A DNA stretch of 51,997 nucleotides from a virus, in IMG/VR virus record IMGVR_UViG_3300023179_006844, positions 1-51,997 of that record; one strand, written 5' to 3'. The position numbers were made by a program, and so were the translations under genes. Positions 1 through 6,770 of the stretch are shown one piece after another (within the stretch, counting starts at the first letter, position 1; the number at the start of each line of letters is the position of its first letter). Under the pieces are notes generated by a model, which worked only from the letters and a program-made list of their open reading frames with translations, was not told the DNA's origin and did not search any database.

Positions 1-88
1 ACTTGTGGATTTTCCACTTGTGGTTTTTCCACTTGTGGATTTTCCACTTGTGGATTTTCCACTTGTGGTTTTTCCACTTGTGGTTTAC
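1..88. repeat. Six tandem 15-bp repeats inside the replication-type gene
   Basis: Units of ACTTGTGGATTTTCC or ACTTGTGGTTTTTCC start at 1, 16, 31, 46, 61 and 76. Read on the minus strand they encode PQVEN/K repeats. Two further units in the opposite orientation lie at 33241-33275. They are iteron-like in size and arrangement, and the array may continue beyond the left edge. Confidence 0.85.
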
Positions 89-416
89 CTCGCCTGTTTT
101 TAAGTGCATGGGGATTTTCAAGCGGCATTTCTCTGATGGTAGACTCGTATCCTACAATCTTTCCTTTTTCTCGTACTTGCTCACGAGTCAAATACCCAAG
201 CTTTTCTAGCTCTTGAAGCCCTGATTTGACAGATGTTTCGCCATCCATTGCTGACTGGGCTGTCAGATGCTCTATGCTGACTTTCCACCCATCAGGGTAA
301 GAAAGCAGTAAATGATGTAACCCACGCGCTTTGAAGCTTAAACGTGAATCTCTGATAGCCGCGTTGGCTATTACAGTGTAATCTTTTGAATGCTGTACTC
401 GTATTGTTTCGCCCAT
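1..416 (-). CDS. Winged-helix replication-type protein, C-terminus cut by window edge
   Basis: The reading frame starts at 416 (GGAGG seven bases upstream) and runs off position 1, giving 138 visible residues. The N-terminus (about residues 10-95, beginning MGETIRVQHSKDYTVI) resembles the winged-helix domain of phage and plasmid replication/helix-turn-helix proteins, with conserved text such as LSFKARGLHHLLLSYPDGW. From about residue 110 it becomes a pentapeptide repeat PQVEN/PQVEK encoded by six 15-bp direct repeats. In related replication proteins such coding repeats can double as origin iterons, so this gene may carry the origin. The function is inferred from family resemblance. The missing C-terminus prevents a firm assignment. 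Confidence 0.62.
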   Translation of the reverse strand, partial: MGETIRVQHSKDYTVIANAAIRDSRLSFKARGLHHLLLSYPDGWKVSIEHLTAQSAMDGETSVKSGLQELEKLGYLTREQVREKGKIVGYESTIREMPLENPHALKNRRGKPQVEKPQVENPQVENPQVEKPQVENPQ

Positions 417-554
417 CACACACCTCCATGGGCGTGCAACAGCACACTTGTCCCATTGACAAAAATTGAAAAATGATTCATAGTTAAATTGCTCCTAAGA
501 GATTTAAGAAATGGTAGGGGCTGTCCCTCGGCTGCTGAACACAGTACGAGGGCT

Positions 555-758
555 TTAATTTGCTTTCTGTTCTGCCAGTGCTTTGGCAAAGGCCAGCACT
601 TGATTGGCGATTGAGGGATTTTGATCAAGGCATTGGGCGATCGCAATAACCTCTTGCTCAATGGCAACGGGAATACGTTTTTGGATGGTTTTCCCAGTCT
701 GCCACTGGCACTTAAATAGGACTGCACTTGGTGGTCGTTTTGGGTTTTTATTTGCCAT
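555..758 (-). CDS. Small hypothetical protein (67 aa)
   Basis: I do not recognise this protein. It starts MANKNPKRPPSAVLFKCQW, has a basic N-terminus, and then a predicted helical part rich in Ala, Gln and Glu (IEQEVIAIAQCLDQNPS). The helical half resembles the dimer helices of small DNA-binding or antitoxin-like proteins, which is only a hint. A longer overlapping frame (416-835) is less protein-like. The gene lies just upstream of the replication-type gene on the same strand. Confidence 0.5.
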   Translation of the reverse strand: MANKNPKRPPSAVLFKCQWQTGKTIQKRIPVAIEQEVIAIAQCLDQNPSIANQVLAFAKALAEQKAN

Positions 759-868
759 CGGTTTCTTGACTCAACATATTTAATATATCTTATTCTCGCG
801 TACCATGTCAATGGCAATAAAAAAGATTTTTTCATACTCAGTAAGTTGGGTAAATGAATGACAATAAA

Positions 869-892
869 ATAGCCACTTGTTTAAGCGGCTAT
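869..892 (-). terminator. Hairpin terminator after the 905-1126 gene
   Basis: On the minus strand ATAGCCGCTT pairs imperfectly with AAGTGGCTAT and is followed by TTTATT. It lies 13 bases beyond the stop of the leftward gene ending at 905. Confidence 0.6.
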
Positions 893-904
893 TAGTTGAT
901 TGTT

Positions 905-1126
905 TTATGTAGTTGGTATGTAAGCTTCACACTTAGTAGCTATTTGCTCAAAGATTAAATCTACTTCTTCCCTTAATTCGTCTCTGTCATCTTTTTGACA
1001 TTGCCAGATATTAATCAAAGTTGCTACTGGAAAATGATCATTATTACAGTCACCTTCATAGCTATAAAATTCGTCATTTTTTTCAATTAAAAATCCTGAG
1101 TAAATACAATTTAAGCAACTTTTCAT
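905..1126 (-). CDS. Small Cys-rich hypothetical protein (73 aa)
   Basis: Not recognised. Cysteines at positions 4 and 7 (SCLNCIYSG) and later (DCNND, WQCQ, KCEA) suggest metal binding. The C-terminal half is acidic and helical. The start overlaps the stop of the upstream gene by four bases (ATGA type), so the two are co-translated. Similar N-terminal CxxC proteins occur as small phage accessory proteins. The function is unknown. Confidence 0.6.
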   Translation of the reverse strand: MKSCLNCIYSGFLIEKNDEFYSYEGDCNNDHFPVATLINIWQCQKDDRDELREEVDLIFEQIATKCEAYIPTT

Positions 1127-1338
1127 AATTCACTAATTTTAATCTGATTTAAAGAGTAAGCCTTGTGTAATTTGCCATTGACAGAAACTTCTATAAAGCT
1201 CCATCTACACCCTGCGGGGGCTAATCCTGGAGTGTGAAATCCTTCAAATATTGCATCTATCCATCCGTGGTTGGGATGCTTGTATTGGATTTTGTCTCCT
1301 ATTTGATAATTAATCAATTGTTTTTGTGTTTTTGGCAT
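1123..1338 (-). CDS. Small hypothetical protein, possible SH3-like barrel (71 aa)
   Basis: Not recognised. The pattern YQIGDKIQYKHPNHGWIDAIFEG is typical of small beta-barrel (SH3/KOW-like) proteins that begin with a G-D turn followed by alternating hydrophobic strands. It overlaps the start of the 905-1126 gene by four bases, implying one transcript. The function is unknown. Confidence 0.6.
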   Translation of the reverse strand: MPKTQKQLINYQIGDKIQYKHPNHGWIDAIFEGFHTPGLAPAGCRWSFIEVSVNGKLHKAYSLNQIKISEL

Positions 1339-1403
1339 ATAATAAAAATGTGCTAATGTATTTGTCTCCTTGTTTAAGTCCGCCTTGTCAGCGGACTTTT
1401 TGT

Positions 1404-1511
1404 CTATTTGTGAGATTTAATTATCAGGTAACAGCAAGAAACTATGAACATTAAAATTGTCTCAATTCCAATGATATAAAGAATGAATAAGCCAGTATTA
1501 AAGTCGTTCAT
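1404..1511 (-). CDS. Tiny single-pass membrane protein (35 aa)
   Basis: Starts at 1511 (ATGAACGAC), overlapping the end of the 1498-1974 gene by 14 bases in another frame. The product MNDFNTGLFILYIIGIETIL... is almost entirely one transmembrane helix followed by a short basic tail (IKSHK). Translational coupling to the preceding gene is likely. The function is unknown, and conservation elsewhere would be needed to raise confidence. Confidence 0.45.
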   Translation of the reverse strand: MNDFNTGLFILYIIGIETILMFIVSCCYLIIKSHK

Positions 1512-1974
1512 AGTTGAGTTCTTCCTGGTCAAATAATGATTGTTGTTTCCAATCTTTGCGTTCCCCATCCAAATATTTGAATGCTTCATTGACAACATTT
1601 TTGATAAGCCTGAACTCAACACTTTCCTGATCAGCAATTAATAAGTAAGGTGTGGTCGGACAAGCGTATCTTCCTTCTATTTCACACTTGCCTGTGATTG
1701 TGATGCCTATACTTTCCTCTTGATATTTGATGGAAAGTCCAATGATTTGCCCTTGTTCAAGCCAAATATTTGGATCTAATCCAATTGCATCCACTAACAT
1801 TATTCGGAGTCCATCTAAGCCATCGTAAAACTCAATTCTAGCCTCCTCTTTTCCTGTTAAAGAGCAGTTTAAGTTTTCTTCTTCATTGTGTTCATTGACA
1901 ACTATATAAGCGATACTTATGCTTTCAGTATCCCCTCTTTTGGTTTTTATCTTGGTAATTTTTCGCTCTACCAT
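1498..1974 (-). CDS. Hypothetical protein (158 aa)
   Basis: Not recognised. The first two thirds is beta-rich with alternating polar and hydrophobic residues (ITKIKTKRGDTESISIAYIV, GIGLDP-like turns), and the last third is a charged helix ending in SLFDQEELNYERL. It overlaps the stop of the next upstream leftward gene (1968-2228) by seven bases and is probably in one operon with the genes from 2413 down to 905. Confidence 0.6.
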   Translation of the reverse strand: MVERKITKIKTKRGDTESISIAYIVVNEHNEEENLNCSLTGKEEARIEFYDGLDGLRIMLVDAIGLDPNIWLEQGQIIGLSIKYQEESIGITITGKCEIEGRYACPTTPYLLIADQESVEFRLIKNVVNEAFKYLDGERKDWKQQSLFDQEELNYERL

Positions 1975-2228
1975 ATTCCCCCCACATGATGTTTGATTAT
2001 TTCTGTTTCAGCAAAGATTTGAGTCCGGGGAGGCTCGTCTAAATCTATATAATAAAGCCAGCCTCCTGTAATTTTCTTAATGCCACTGCATATTCCCCAG
2101 CCTTTATTTGTGAGTAAGCGATCGCCAAACCAATAAGTTGGATATGAAAGTTTTTCCCAAGATTGAGGTTTTGGTGGCCTAGGTAAATTCAATAATTCTT
2201 GGGGTGCTAATCTCAGTGGTGGTATCAT
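1968..2228 (-). CDS. Hypothetical cyanobacterial protein (86 aa)
   Basis: Not assigned. The sequence is Pro-rich at the N-terminus (LPRPPKPQSW) followed by a beta-rich core (YWFGDRLLTNKGWGICSGI, GGWLYYIDLDEPPRT) that reads like a small barrel domain; similar short proteins recur on cyanobacterial plasmids and mobile DNA. It overlaps its upstream neighbour by four bases. The role is unknown. Confidence 0.6.
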   Translation of the reverse strand: MIPPLRLAPQELLNLPRPPKPQSWEKLSYPTYWFGDRLLTNKGWGICSGIKKITGGWLYYIDLDEPPRTQIFAETEIIKHHVGGIW

Positions 2229-2413
2229 GCTGTTATTGTATTGTTCTTTTCAAGTTCTTTTAGTCCAATAGCTAAAAGATTTTCTACCAAAAGCCCAATC
2301 TCTTCGTCGTTCGTTACAGCCAAAATTTTGATTTTTTTGTACAAATCTCGCTGAATTCTAATCATGGATTTTTCCCGTGCTGGGGACTGATTTGTGGTTA
2401 ATTTTTTTGTCAT
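2225..2413 (-). CDS. Ribbon-helix-helix-like regulator (62 aa)
   Basis: I chose the start at 2413 (MTKKLTTNQSPAREKS) over an upstream in-frame start because it leaves the operator region intact. The core SMIRIQRDLYKKIKILAV followed by a helix and GLLVENLLAIGLKELEK fits a ribbon-helix-helix fold: a short strand, a first helix, a turn and a second helix. It is the first gene of the leftward operon and is divergent from the XRE regulator at 2563. It may bind its own intergenic region. Confidence 0.6.
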   Translation of the reverse strand: MTKKLTTNQSPAREKSMIRIQRDLYKKIKILAVTNDEEIGLLVENLLAIGLKELEKNNTITA

Positions 2414-2441
2414 AAACACTGTTTTACTTAGTATTATCTTG

Positions 2442-2559
2442 TGTGTAACACAATCTAATTGTAGCACATAAGCTATTGTAATTCACAAAAGAAATATATA
2501 ACTTTACACTATCTTTATTATTTTTAAACTATCGTGTGATTATGTGATTGTGTTACACA
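2442..2559. promoter_or_regulatory. Divergent promoter region with paired palindromic operators
   Basis: TGTGTAACACAATC at 2442-2455 and its exact reverse complement at 2546-2559 flank the divergent promoters of the genes at 2413 and 2563. Each contains the palindrome TGTGTwACACA. The placement at both ends of the intergenic region fits autoregulation by the HTH or RHH protein. Confidence 0.6.
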
Positions 2560-2562
2560 AAT

Positions 2563-2913
2563 ATGAAAGCTATTAGGAAAATTTGGACTAAAAAAGGACT
2601 AGCTAAATTAGGTGGTATAGTCCGCAGATCCCGTGAGGCCAGGCAACTAACTTTAAGAGAACTTGCTGACTTGAGTTCTACTGAAGGTAATTCAGTTCAT
2701 TTCAAAACCATTAGCTGTATCGAAAATTCTTCTGTGATGCCCAATTTTAATACCTTGGAGGCGATCGCGTCATCAGGTCTAATTTTTGATGATAAAGGTA
2801 AAACTTTAAACATTTACGACTTCATTGATATTGCATCTGAGACTGACAATATCGCAAATGACACTACAGGTATTTACGCAGATTTACCACTTTTGAACAA
2901 TATTGAGAATTAA
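2563..2913 (+). CDS. XRE-family helix-turn-helix regulator (116 aa)
   Basis: The start at 2563 (MKAIRKIW) lies just after the operator. The segment GIVRRSREARQLTLRELADL...FKTISCIENSSVMPNFNTLEAIA is a classical Cro/CI-type HTH, with about five helices at residues 15-75. It is followed three bases later by a second HTH gene. It probably controls the divergent operator region. Whether it is a phage repressor or a plasmid-type regulator cannot be told. Confidence 0.75.
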   Translation: MKAIRKIWTKKGLAKLGGIVRRSREARQLTLRELADLSSTEGNSVHFKTISCIENSSVMPNFNTLEAIASSGLIFDDKGKTLNIYDFIDIASETDNIANDTTGIYADLPLLNNIEN

Positions 2914-2916
2914 AGC

Positions 2917-3282
2917 ATGAAAGCAGGAAGATTAATCAAATCTATATGTAGCCGAGCTTCTAGTATGAATCAGGCTGCTAAAAAATCTAAAGTCTCTCAA
3001 GGGACTCTAAGTGAATGGCAAGCTGATAAGGTTTCTCCTGGACTAGAGAAATACGTAGATTTGTGTTTGGCTATGGGTTGCCGTCCTGGTTTTGAGTTGG
3101 ATCAATATTTGGGTTTAGGCGGGGCAAAACCAAAGACAGCAGAAGATGTTTTAGGCGTAGCATTGGGACTGCCACCTATAGAACAGCAACGCTTAATCTC
3201 TTTGATTACTGCTAAGTATGTTGAATATTTAAGCGGTGACTTGAAACATGACATGATAGAATCAATTGATATCAATAATTAA
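2917..3282 (+). CDS. XRE-like helix-turn-helix protein (121 aa)
   Basis: Residues 5-55 (SICSRASSMNQAAKKSKVSQ followed by TLSEWQADKVSPGLEKYVDL) form an HTH in which AAKKSKVSQ-TLSEW is the likely recognition unit. The remainder is helical. It starts three bases after the previous regulator, so both are expressed together. The role is regulatory by inference and the target is unknown. Confidence 0.65.
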   Translation: MKAGRLIKSICSRASSMNQAAKKSKVSQGTLSEWQADKVSPGLEKYVDLCLAMGCRPGFELDQYLGLGGAKPKTAEDVLGVALGLPPIEQQRLISLITAKYVEYLSGDLKHDMIESIDINN

Positions 3283-3289
3283 GGAAATC

Positions 3290-3496
3290 ATGGGAAGACC
3301 ATCAGACTATGGGAAAAACAAGGTAAAAGTTACGCTTACACTGACCCCAACAGCTAGGCGTGTATATCAGTGCTATGCTGACCATTTATGTATAGCCTTT
3401 GGTGAGCTAATTGAGAGAATTGTCCGAAACCCAGACGTAGCACGGGGTATGGCTGCTTTTCTGGAAAGCGAAAAAAAAGTTTTGGAAAAGACTTGA
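3290..3496 (+). CDS. Small hypothetical protein, possible DNA-binding (68 aa)
   Basis: Starts at 3290 behind AAGGA; an upstream in-frame start would overlap the previous gene. The sequence MGRPSDYGKNKVKVTLTLT followed by a helix RRVYQCYADHLCIAFGELIERIVRN resembles small RHH or plasmid-control proteins (GRP...KV.VTLTLT strand, then two helices). It is the third regulator-like gene in a rightward trio. Confidence 0.55.
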   Translation: MGRPSDYGKNKVKVTLTLTPTARRVYQCYADHLCIAFGELIERIVRNPDVARGMAAFLESEKKVLEKT

Positions 3497-3521
3497 CAAA
3501 ATAATTCTATCCATATATGAT
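3493..3521 (+). promoter_or_regulatory. Sigma70-type promoter for the 3564 gene
   Basis: TTGACA at 3493-3498 and TATGAT at 3516-3521 with a 17-base spacer. The -35 box overlaps the stop of the preceding gene. Confidence 0.7.
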
Positions 3522-3547
3522 GGAAATATAGAAAAACAAACGACAAC

Positions 3548-3614
3548 GACGCGGGAGGGTGCTATGGACTTGGTGAACAGAAGACAGGTATTAATTAACT
3601 TGATCTCCCGCGTC
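3548..3614 (+). promoter_or_regulatory. Inverted repeat around the ribosome site of the 3564 gene
   Basis: GACGCGGGAG (3548-3557) and CTCCCGCGTC (3605-3614) are perfectly complementary. The first arm contains the GGGAGG ribosome-binding sequence and the second lies within codons 14-17. Pairing in mRNA would hide the ribosome site. Confidence 0.5.
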
Positions 3615-4859
3615 GGGAGAGGACAACAAAACATCTACCGTTGGGTAGATGAGTTAATCGGTATTGACGCTCAATTAGAGCAACAGGAGGCATTAATGAC
3701 CACAAACTATCAATACGTTGTCAGTTTTTCTCACTCAGAAGACTATATTTCTGACAGCAGCCTAGCCAAGCTTGCTGTTTTGTGGGAGGGCGTTGTCAAG
3801 GATGGCGACATCCTGACTAATTTATACCCTGAAGACTTTATGGACGACACCTTTTATTTCCCTATTAGGGCAGCCTGGTCTGAGTATATTCCCGAATACT
3901 CAGAGATTGAAGCCTGGGAGGTCCCCACGCCTTCAGAAGAAGAATGGCAAAAGGCTATTCAAGATCCCAGTTTTTTGAATGGAAAGCCATATACGAAATG
4001 GCTTGAATCTACACAACCCTGGACAATAGTTAAGTTTACTCCCGCTCACCATGAGTGGCGGACAGACTCACCAAGCTACTCAAGAGAGAGTAGTGACGGC
4101 TACCGCTCCGGTGGTAGCGGGGGTGGTCGTACAAAGCATTATCAAATCCAAGTACCTGATACTTACCTGTGGCAATCAGCCGCAGGTACACAAGCCGAAA
4201 CTTGCGATCAAAACACACCCCCAAAGGTCTTTAATAAATATACCTATCAGTGGTACGTGGAGCGTATCCAATCTGAATATAAAGACGCATATTTTGAGCG
4301 TCAAAGGAAGTACAAGGAAGAATACAAGAAAAATAAACCCCAACCTCAGCAAGAATCTGAGGAAAGCAGACTTAAACATAGAATAAAGCTTGAAGAAAGC
4401 AAGGCTAGGCAACATCAAGCTGCTATGGCCTTGAGGGAAAAACGTGAAGCAGAAATGGCAGCTGATGCTATTAAACAATCTGCTTATGAAGCAGAATTAA
4501 ATAAAAAGTATGAAGCAGTTAGGAATGCTTTATTAAATATTCCTGGCATGAAACCCGAATACTTGGAAGAGATGAGATTCGGAATTTACATCTTAGGTGG
4601 AGACAAAACACCAAAAACCCCCAGCACTTATGCAGATTTACGAACCAAAGATTGGTGTTTCAACCATCTGCAAATATGGCATCAAACCCGCGCCATTGAT
4701 GCAGTGGATGTGACACCTCAGATGGTTCAAAATGCAGCCGACTACCAGTTGGCAAAAAACCAAAAAAAGCTAGAAGAAGCTTATGAAGTTTATAAAAAGG
4801 CTCAGGAAGCCTCTAAAAGGCCTATTAAGTCTTTTGAGAAGTGGCTACAAACAGCTTAA
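3564..4859 (+). CDS. Hypothetical protein with long charged coiled coil (431 aa)
   Basis: Not recognised. The N-terminal half (residues 1-165) looks globular. A Gly/Ser-rich linker follows (about 170-190, SDGYRSGGSGGGR), then a strongly charged helical stretch rich in Lys, Glu and Gln (about 230-320, with KYKEEYKKN and EESRLKHRIKLEESK) predicted to form a coiled coil. The C-terminus is again globular. It is the largest gene of a rightward early-type group and is followed directly by a hammerhead ribozyme. A structural or scaffold-like role is possible but unsupported. Confidence 0.65.
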   Translation: MDLVNRRQVLINLISRVGRGQQNIYRWVDELIGIDAQLEQQEALMTTNYQYVVSFSHSEDYISDSSLAKLAVLWEGVVKDGDILTNLYPEDFMDDTFYFPIRAAWSEYIPEYSEIEAWEVPTPSEEEWQKAIQDPSFLNGKPYTKWLESTQPWTIVKFTPAHHEWRTDSPSYSRESSDGYRSGGSGGGRTKHYQIQVPDTYLWQSAAGTQAETCDQNTPPKVFNKYTYQWYVERIQSEYKDAYFERQRKYKEEYKKNKPQPQQESEESRLKHRIKLEESKARQHQAAMALREKREAEMAADAIKQSAYEAELNKKYEAVRNALLNIPGMKPEYLEEMRFGIYILGGDKTPKTPSTYADLRTKDWCFNHLQIWHQTRAIDAVDVTPQMVQNAADYQLAKNQKKLEEAYEVYKKAQEASKRPIKSFEKWLQTA

Positions 4860-4940
4860 CCCCATCTGATGAGTCCGGTTGGCTACCGGACGAAACTACC
4901 ACCCCGGTAGTAGTGGGAAGCCTATTTACATTACACCCAC
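4860..4940 (+). ncRNA. Hammerhead ribozyme 1, in the 3' leader of the 4953 gene
   Basis: Begins at the base after the stop codon. Stem I is CCCAT (4861-4865) with GTGGG (4913-4917). The core CTGATGA is 4866-4872. Stem II is GTCCGGT/ACCGGAC with loop TGGCT. GAAA is 4892-4895. Stem III is CTACC/GGTAG with loop ACCCC. The cleavage triplet GTA ends at 4912, so the predicted cut is 4912/4913. All invariant core bases are present. The released 5' end GTGGG can re-pair with CCCAC (4936-4940) just before the GGGAG ribosome site of the next gene. Confidence 0.88.
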
Positions 4941-4952
4941 GGGAGACAATCT

Positions 4953-5324
4953 ATGACTACATATTCTTTTTTGGATTTGGATAAAAAATTCAACAAAAAA
5001 CTTGGCATCACTCCTGACTTTGAGTATTCAAGAGAACTCAAAGGTAACACTCTGACGTTCAGTCTTGAAGACAACATCCTCGTAGTTGAGGAATATCAAA
5101 ATAACTATGAAGATGAATATCTCATGGCGACCAAAAAGATCGCCTTAAACAAGGGTGATCACCTCATATGCTGCGAGGGAATCACTGGACTGACTTTAAT
5201 TTCTTTAATTAAATTGGGAGTGAAAGTCTCCCTCCTGGATTCCAGGCTGGAGATGCTACCTCCAGAAAAGCAAACGGAAGACAAGAAGGCTGAAATAGTA
5301 TACTTTTTAGTTTCGCTAAACTAA
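4953..5324 (+). CDS. Hypothetical protein downstream of hammerhead 1 (123 aa)
   Basis: Not recognised. It is mixed alpha/beta, with an acidic N-terminus (YSFLDLDKKFNKK) and a central strand-rich part (GNTLTFSLEDNILVVEEYQ). The ribosome site GGGAGA lies 10 bases upstream and directly follows the hairpin that ribozyme cleavage would create at the mRNA 5' end, so expression is probably tied to processing. Confidence 0.65.
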   Translation: MTTYSFLDLDKKFNKKLGITPDFEYSRELKGNTLTFSLEDNILVVEEYQNNYEDEYLMATKKIALNKGDHLICCEGITGLTLISLIKLGVKVSLLDSRLEMLPPEKQTEDKKAEIVYFLVSLN

Positions 5325-5422
5325 AAAGCTGCAAACGACCTAAGCACGTCATTAAACTGCTGTTTTGACATACTCACCGACCTGAAGGTGCAATGATTCT
5401 TGACATTTCAAAGGAGCAAAAT

Positions 5423-5740
5423 ATGGAAACGATGACAATAGATAATTATACCTATATTTTAGTTGAGTACGCTTACTCAACTAACCAAGGAGACTTGGTT
5501 GGTTATTCTAAGTCCCCTGACATTAAACTTGCTGGGGAAATTAAAGAAATACCTAATGATTGTGAGTGGCTAACGCCACTAACACCTGTAGAACGCGCTC
5601 CTCTGGGCGACACATTCGTAATGGAAGATGGGGATGGGGATACTTATTCCAGGTATTTCTTAAAGCAACAATTAAAAGAAGAAGAAGAAAATCTAAAAAT
5701 CCGTAAGGTAAAGCCAGGCTGGCAGCCTTTTACTTTTTAG
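5423..5740 (+). CDS. Hypothetical acidic protein (105 aa)
   Basis: Not recognised. The start at 5423 (METMTIDNYTYI) is preferred to an in-frame ATG at 5393 because AAGGAG lies at 5411-5416. It is acidic, with EDGDGDTYSRYF and a Glu-rich helix (KEEEENLKIRK) near the C-terminus. Hammerhead 2 begins six bases after its stop, matching the arrangement after the 3564-4859 gene. Confidence 0.6.
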   Translation: METMTIDNYTYILVEYAYSTNQGDLVGYSKSPDIKLAGEIKEIPNDCEWLTPLTPVERAPLGDTFVMEDGDGDTYSRYFLKQQLKEEEENLKIRKVKPGWQPFTF

Positions 5741-5745
5741 TTTCA

Positions 5746-5822
5746 CCCACCTGACGATGGGCGGTTGGCTACCGCCCGAAACTACCACCCCGGTAGTAGT
5801 GGGAAGCCTGCATTACACCCAC
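5746..5822 (+). ncRNA. Hammerhead ribozyme 2
   Basis: Second copy directly after a stop codon. Stem I is CCCAC (5746-5750) with GTGGG (5799-5803). The core reads CTGACGA (5751-5757), followed by one extra T compared with copy 1. Stem II is GGGCGGT/ACCGCCC with the same TGGCT loop, so the paired bases differ from copy 1 but stay complementary. GAAA and stem III are identical to copy 1. The predicted cut is 5798/5799, and CCCAC at 5818-5822 can re-pair with the freed GTGGG. The extra T may slow or abolish cleavage. Confidence 0.8.
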
Positions 5823-5863
5823 AACAAAAACAGTTGTCAAAAATAAAATTATTTTATTTCAGT

Positions 5864-5893
5864 ATCGACAATTGTTTCTTTATCCTATATTAT
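5864..5893 (+). promoter_or_regulatory. Promoter upstream of the 5932 gene
   Basis: TCGACA (5864-5869) and TATATTAT (5886-5893). The stretch TTTCTTTATCCTATATTATAG is nearly repeated in the promoter of the 8095-8574 gene, suggesting a common promoter class. Confidence 0.5.
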
Positions 5894-5931
5894 AGAAATA
5901 TCAAAGAACAACTACCCCACTTAAAGCAACC

Positions 5932-6288
5932 ATGAAAGCATTAGAAAGACCTAAATACATAAAAAATACTTTAAAACCCAGAGTCAGAGTTAATGCTAAA
6001 CCTATTGACAAGACTGTCTACACTGAAACAGTGTGGAGGGTAGACTTCCATTTCTGGCTTGACCATGAATACGGGGAGGTGGATATGGAATACCACGCAT
6101 TCCATTTTCTTTCCCAGAAAAATGCTGAACTATTCCATGAGCGATTAGCCGCACTGGCTAACAAAGGCAAAATTGAAAGCTTGAAGATTGAGGCAGTTTT
6201 CAACTGCTCAAAACAGGTCAAAATAGAAAGCCTGATTCCTGCAATAAGTAGCAGGTGGGCTAATCCTATCCATTTATGGATTAATTAG
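5932..6288 (+). CDS. Hypothetical protein (118 aa)
   Basis: Not recognised. The N-terminus is basic (RPKYIKNTLKPRVRVNAKP), followed by an aromatic beta-rich part (TVWRVDFHFWLDHEYGEVDM) and a helix (NAELFHERLAALANKGKI). It is preceded by its own promoter and followed by a 20-base hairpin (GCGGAT at 6301 with ATCCGC at 6315). Confidence 0.55.
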   Translation: MKALERPKYIKNTLKPRVRVNAKPIDKTVYTETVWRVDFHFWLDHEYGEVDMEYHAFHFLSQKNAELFHERLAALANKGKIESLKIEAVFNCSKQVKIESLIPAISSRWANPIHLWIN

Positions 6289-6371
6289 TTTCTTAATTTT
6301 GCGGATCATGAGATATCCGCGATTACCTAAGTATAAGCATTTACTTACTTGTAGTTAAGATAGCTTTCACA

Positions 6372-6396
6372 ATCCCCTTCTTGGGGATATTTTTAT
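6372..6396 (+). terminator. Rho-independent terminator or attenuator
   Basis: ATCCCC-TTCTT-GGGGAT followed by ATTTTTATA. It lies 18 bases before the start of the 6414 gene, so it could act as an attenuator for that gene or end the 5932 transcript. Confidence 0.7.
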
Positions 6397-6413
6397 ATTT
6401 GGAGTGACAGCGC

Positions 6414-6731
6414 ATGAAAGTTGGCGACAGTTTAATTCTTTTAGACAAATCCTGTAACAAGACAAGAGGTAAGATTTCCCGTGGAATTATTGAAAAGATA
6501 GGACGGACATACTTTTATGTCCGTATTAACCACGGTTTATCAAGAGTAACAATACAGGATTTCCCTATTGTTACCGAAGATTGCAACTTTATTATTTTTG
6601 ACTCAGAAGACTCATACGATGCTTATATTCAGCGTCAAAGCAATCTCAGAAAACTTGAGATTGCAACTAAAAATTTAAACTTACTTACGCCGCATCAAGT
6701 GGAGCGTATTCTGGAAATAATAGAAGAGTAA
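6414..6731 (+). CDS. Hypothetical protein with N-terminal beta barrel (105 aa)
   Basis: Not recognised. The N-terminus MKVGDSLILLD... with repeated strands (KISRGIIEKIGRTYFYVRI) is like a small KOW/SH3-type barrel, and the C-terminus is helical (LLTPHQVERILEIIEE). GGAG lies 9 bases upstream. It sits between a terminator-like hairpin and the ASCH gene. Confidence 0.55.
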   Translation: MKVGDSLILLDKSCNKTRGKISRGIIEKIGRTYFYVRINHGLSRVTIQDFPIVTEDCNFIIFDSEDSYDAYIQRQSNLRKLEIATKNLNLLTPHQVERILEIIEE

Positions 6732-6770
6732 TAAACAAAACTCAGCACAACATTAATTCACCAACCATAA

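Noticed and set aside
3-209. Open frame on the plus strand with FHLWIF repeats
   Set aside because: Antisense reading of the 15-bp repeats in the replication-type gene; the minus-strand frame has a ribosome site and recognisable domain.
416-835. 139-residue minus-strand frame
   Set aside because: Overlaps the better-looking 67-residue frame at 555-758 and has unlikely composition.
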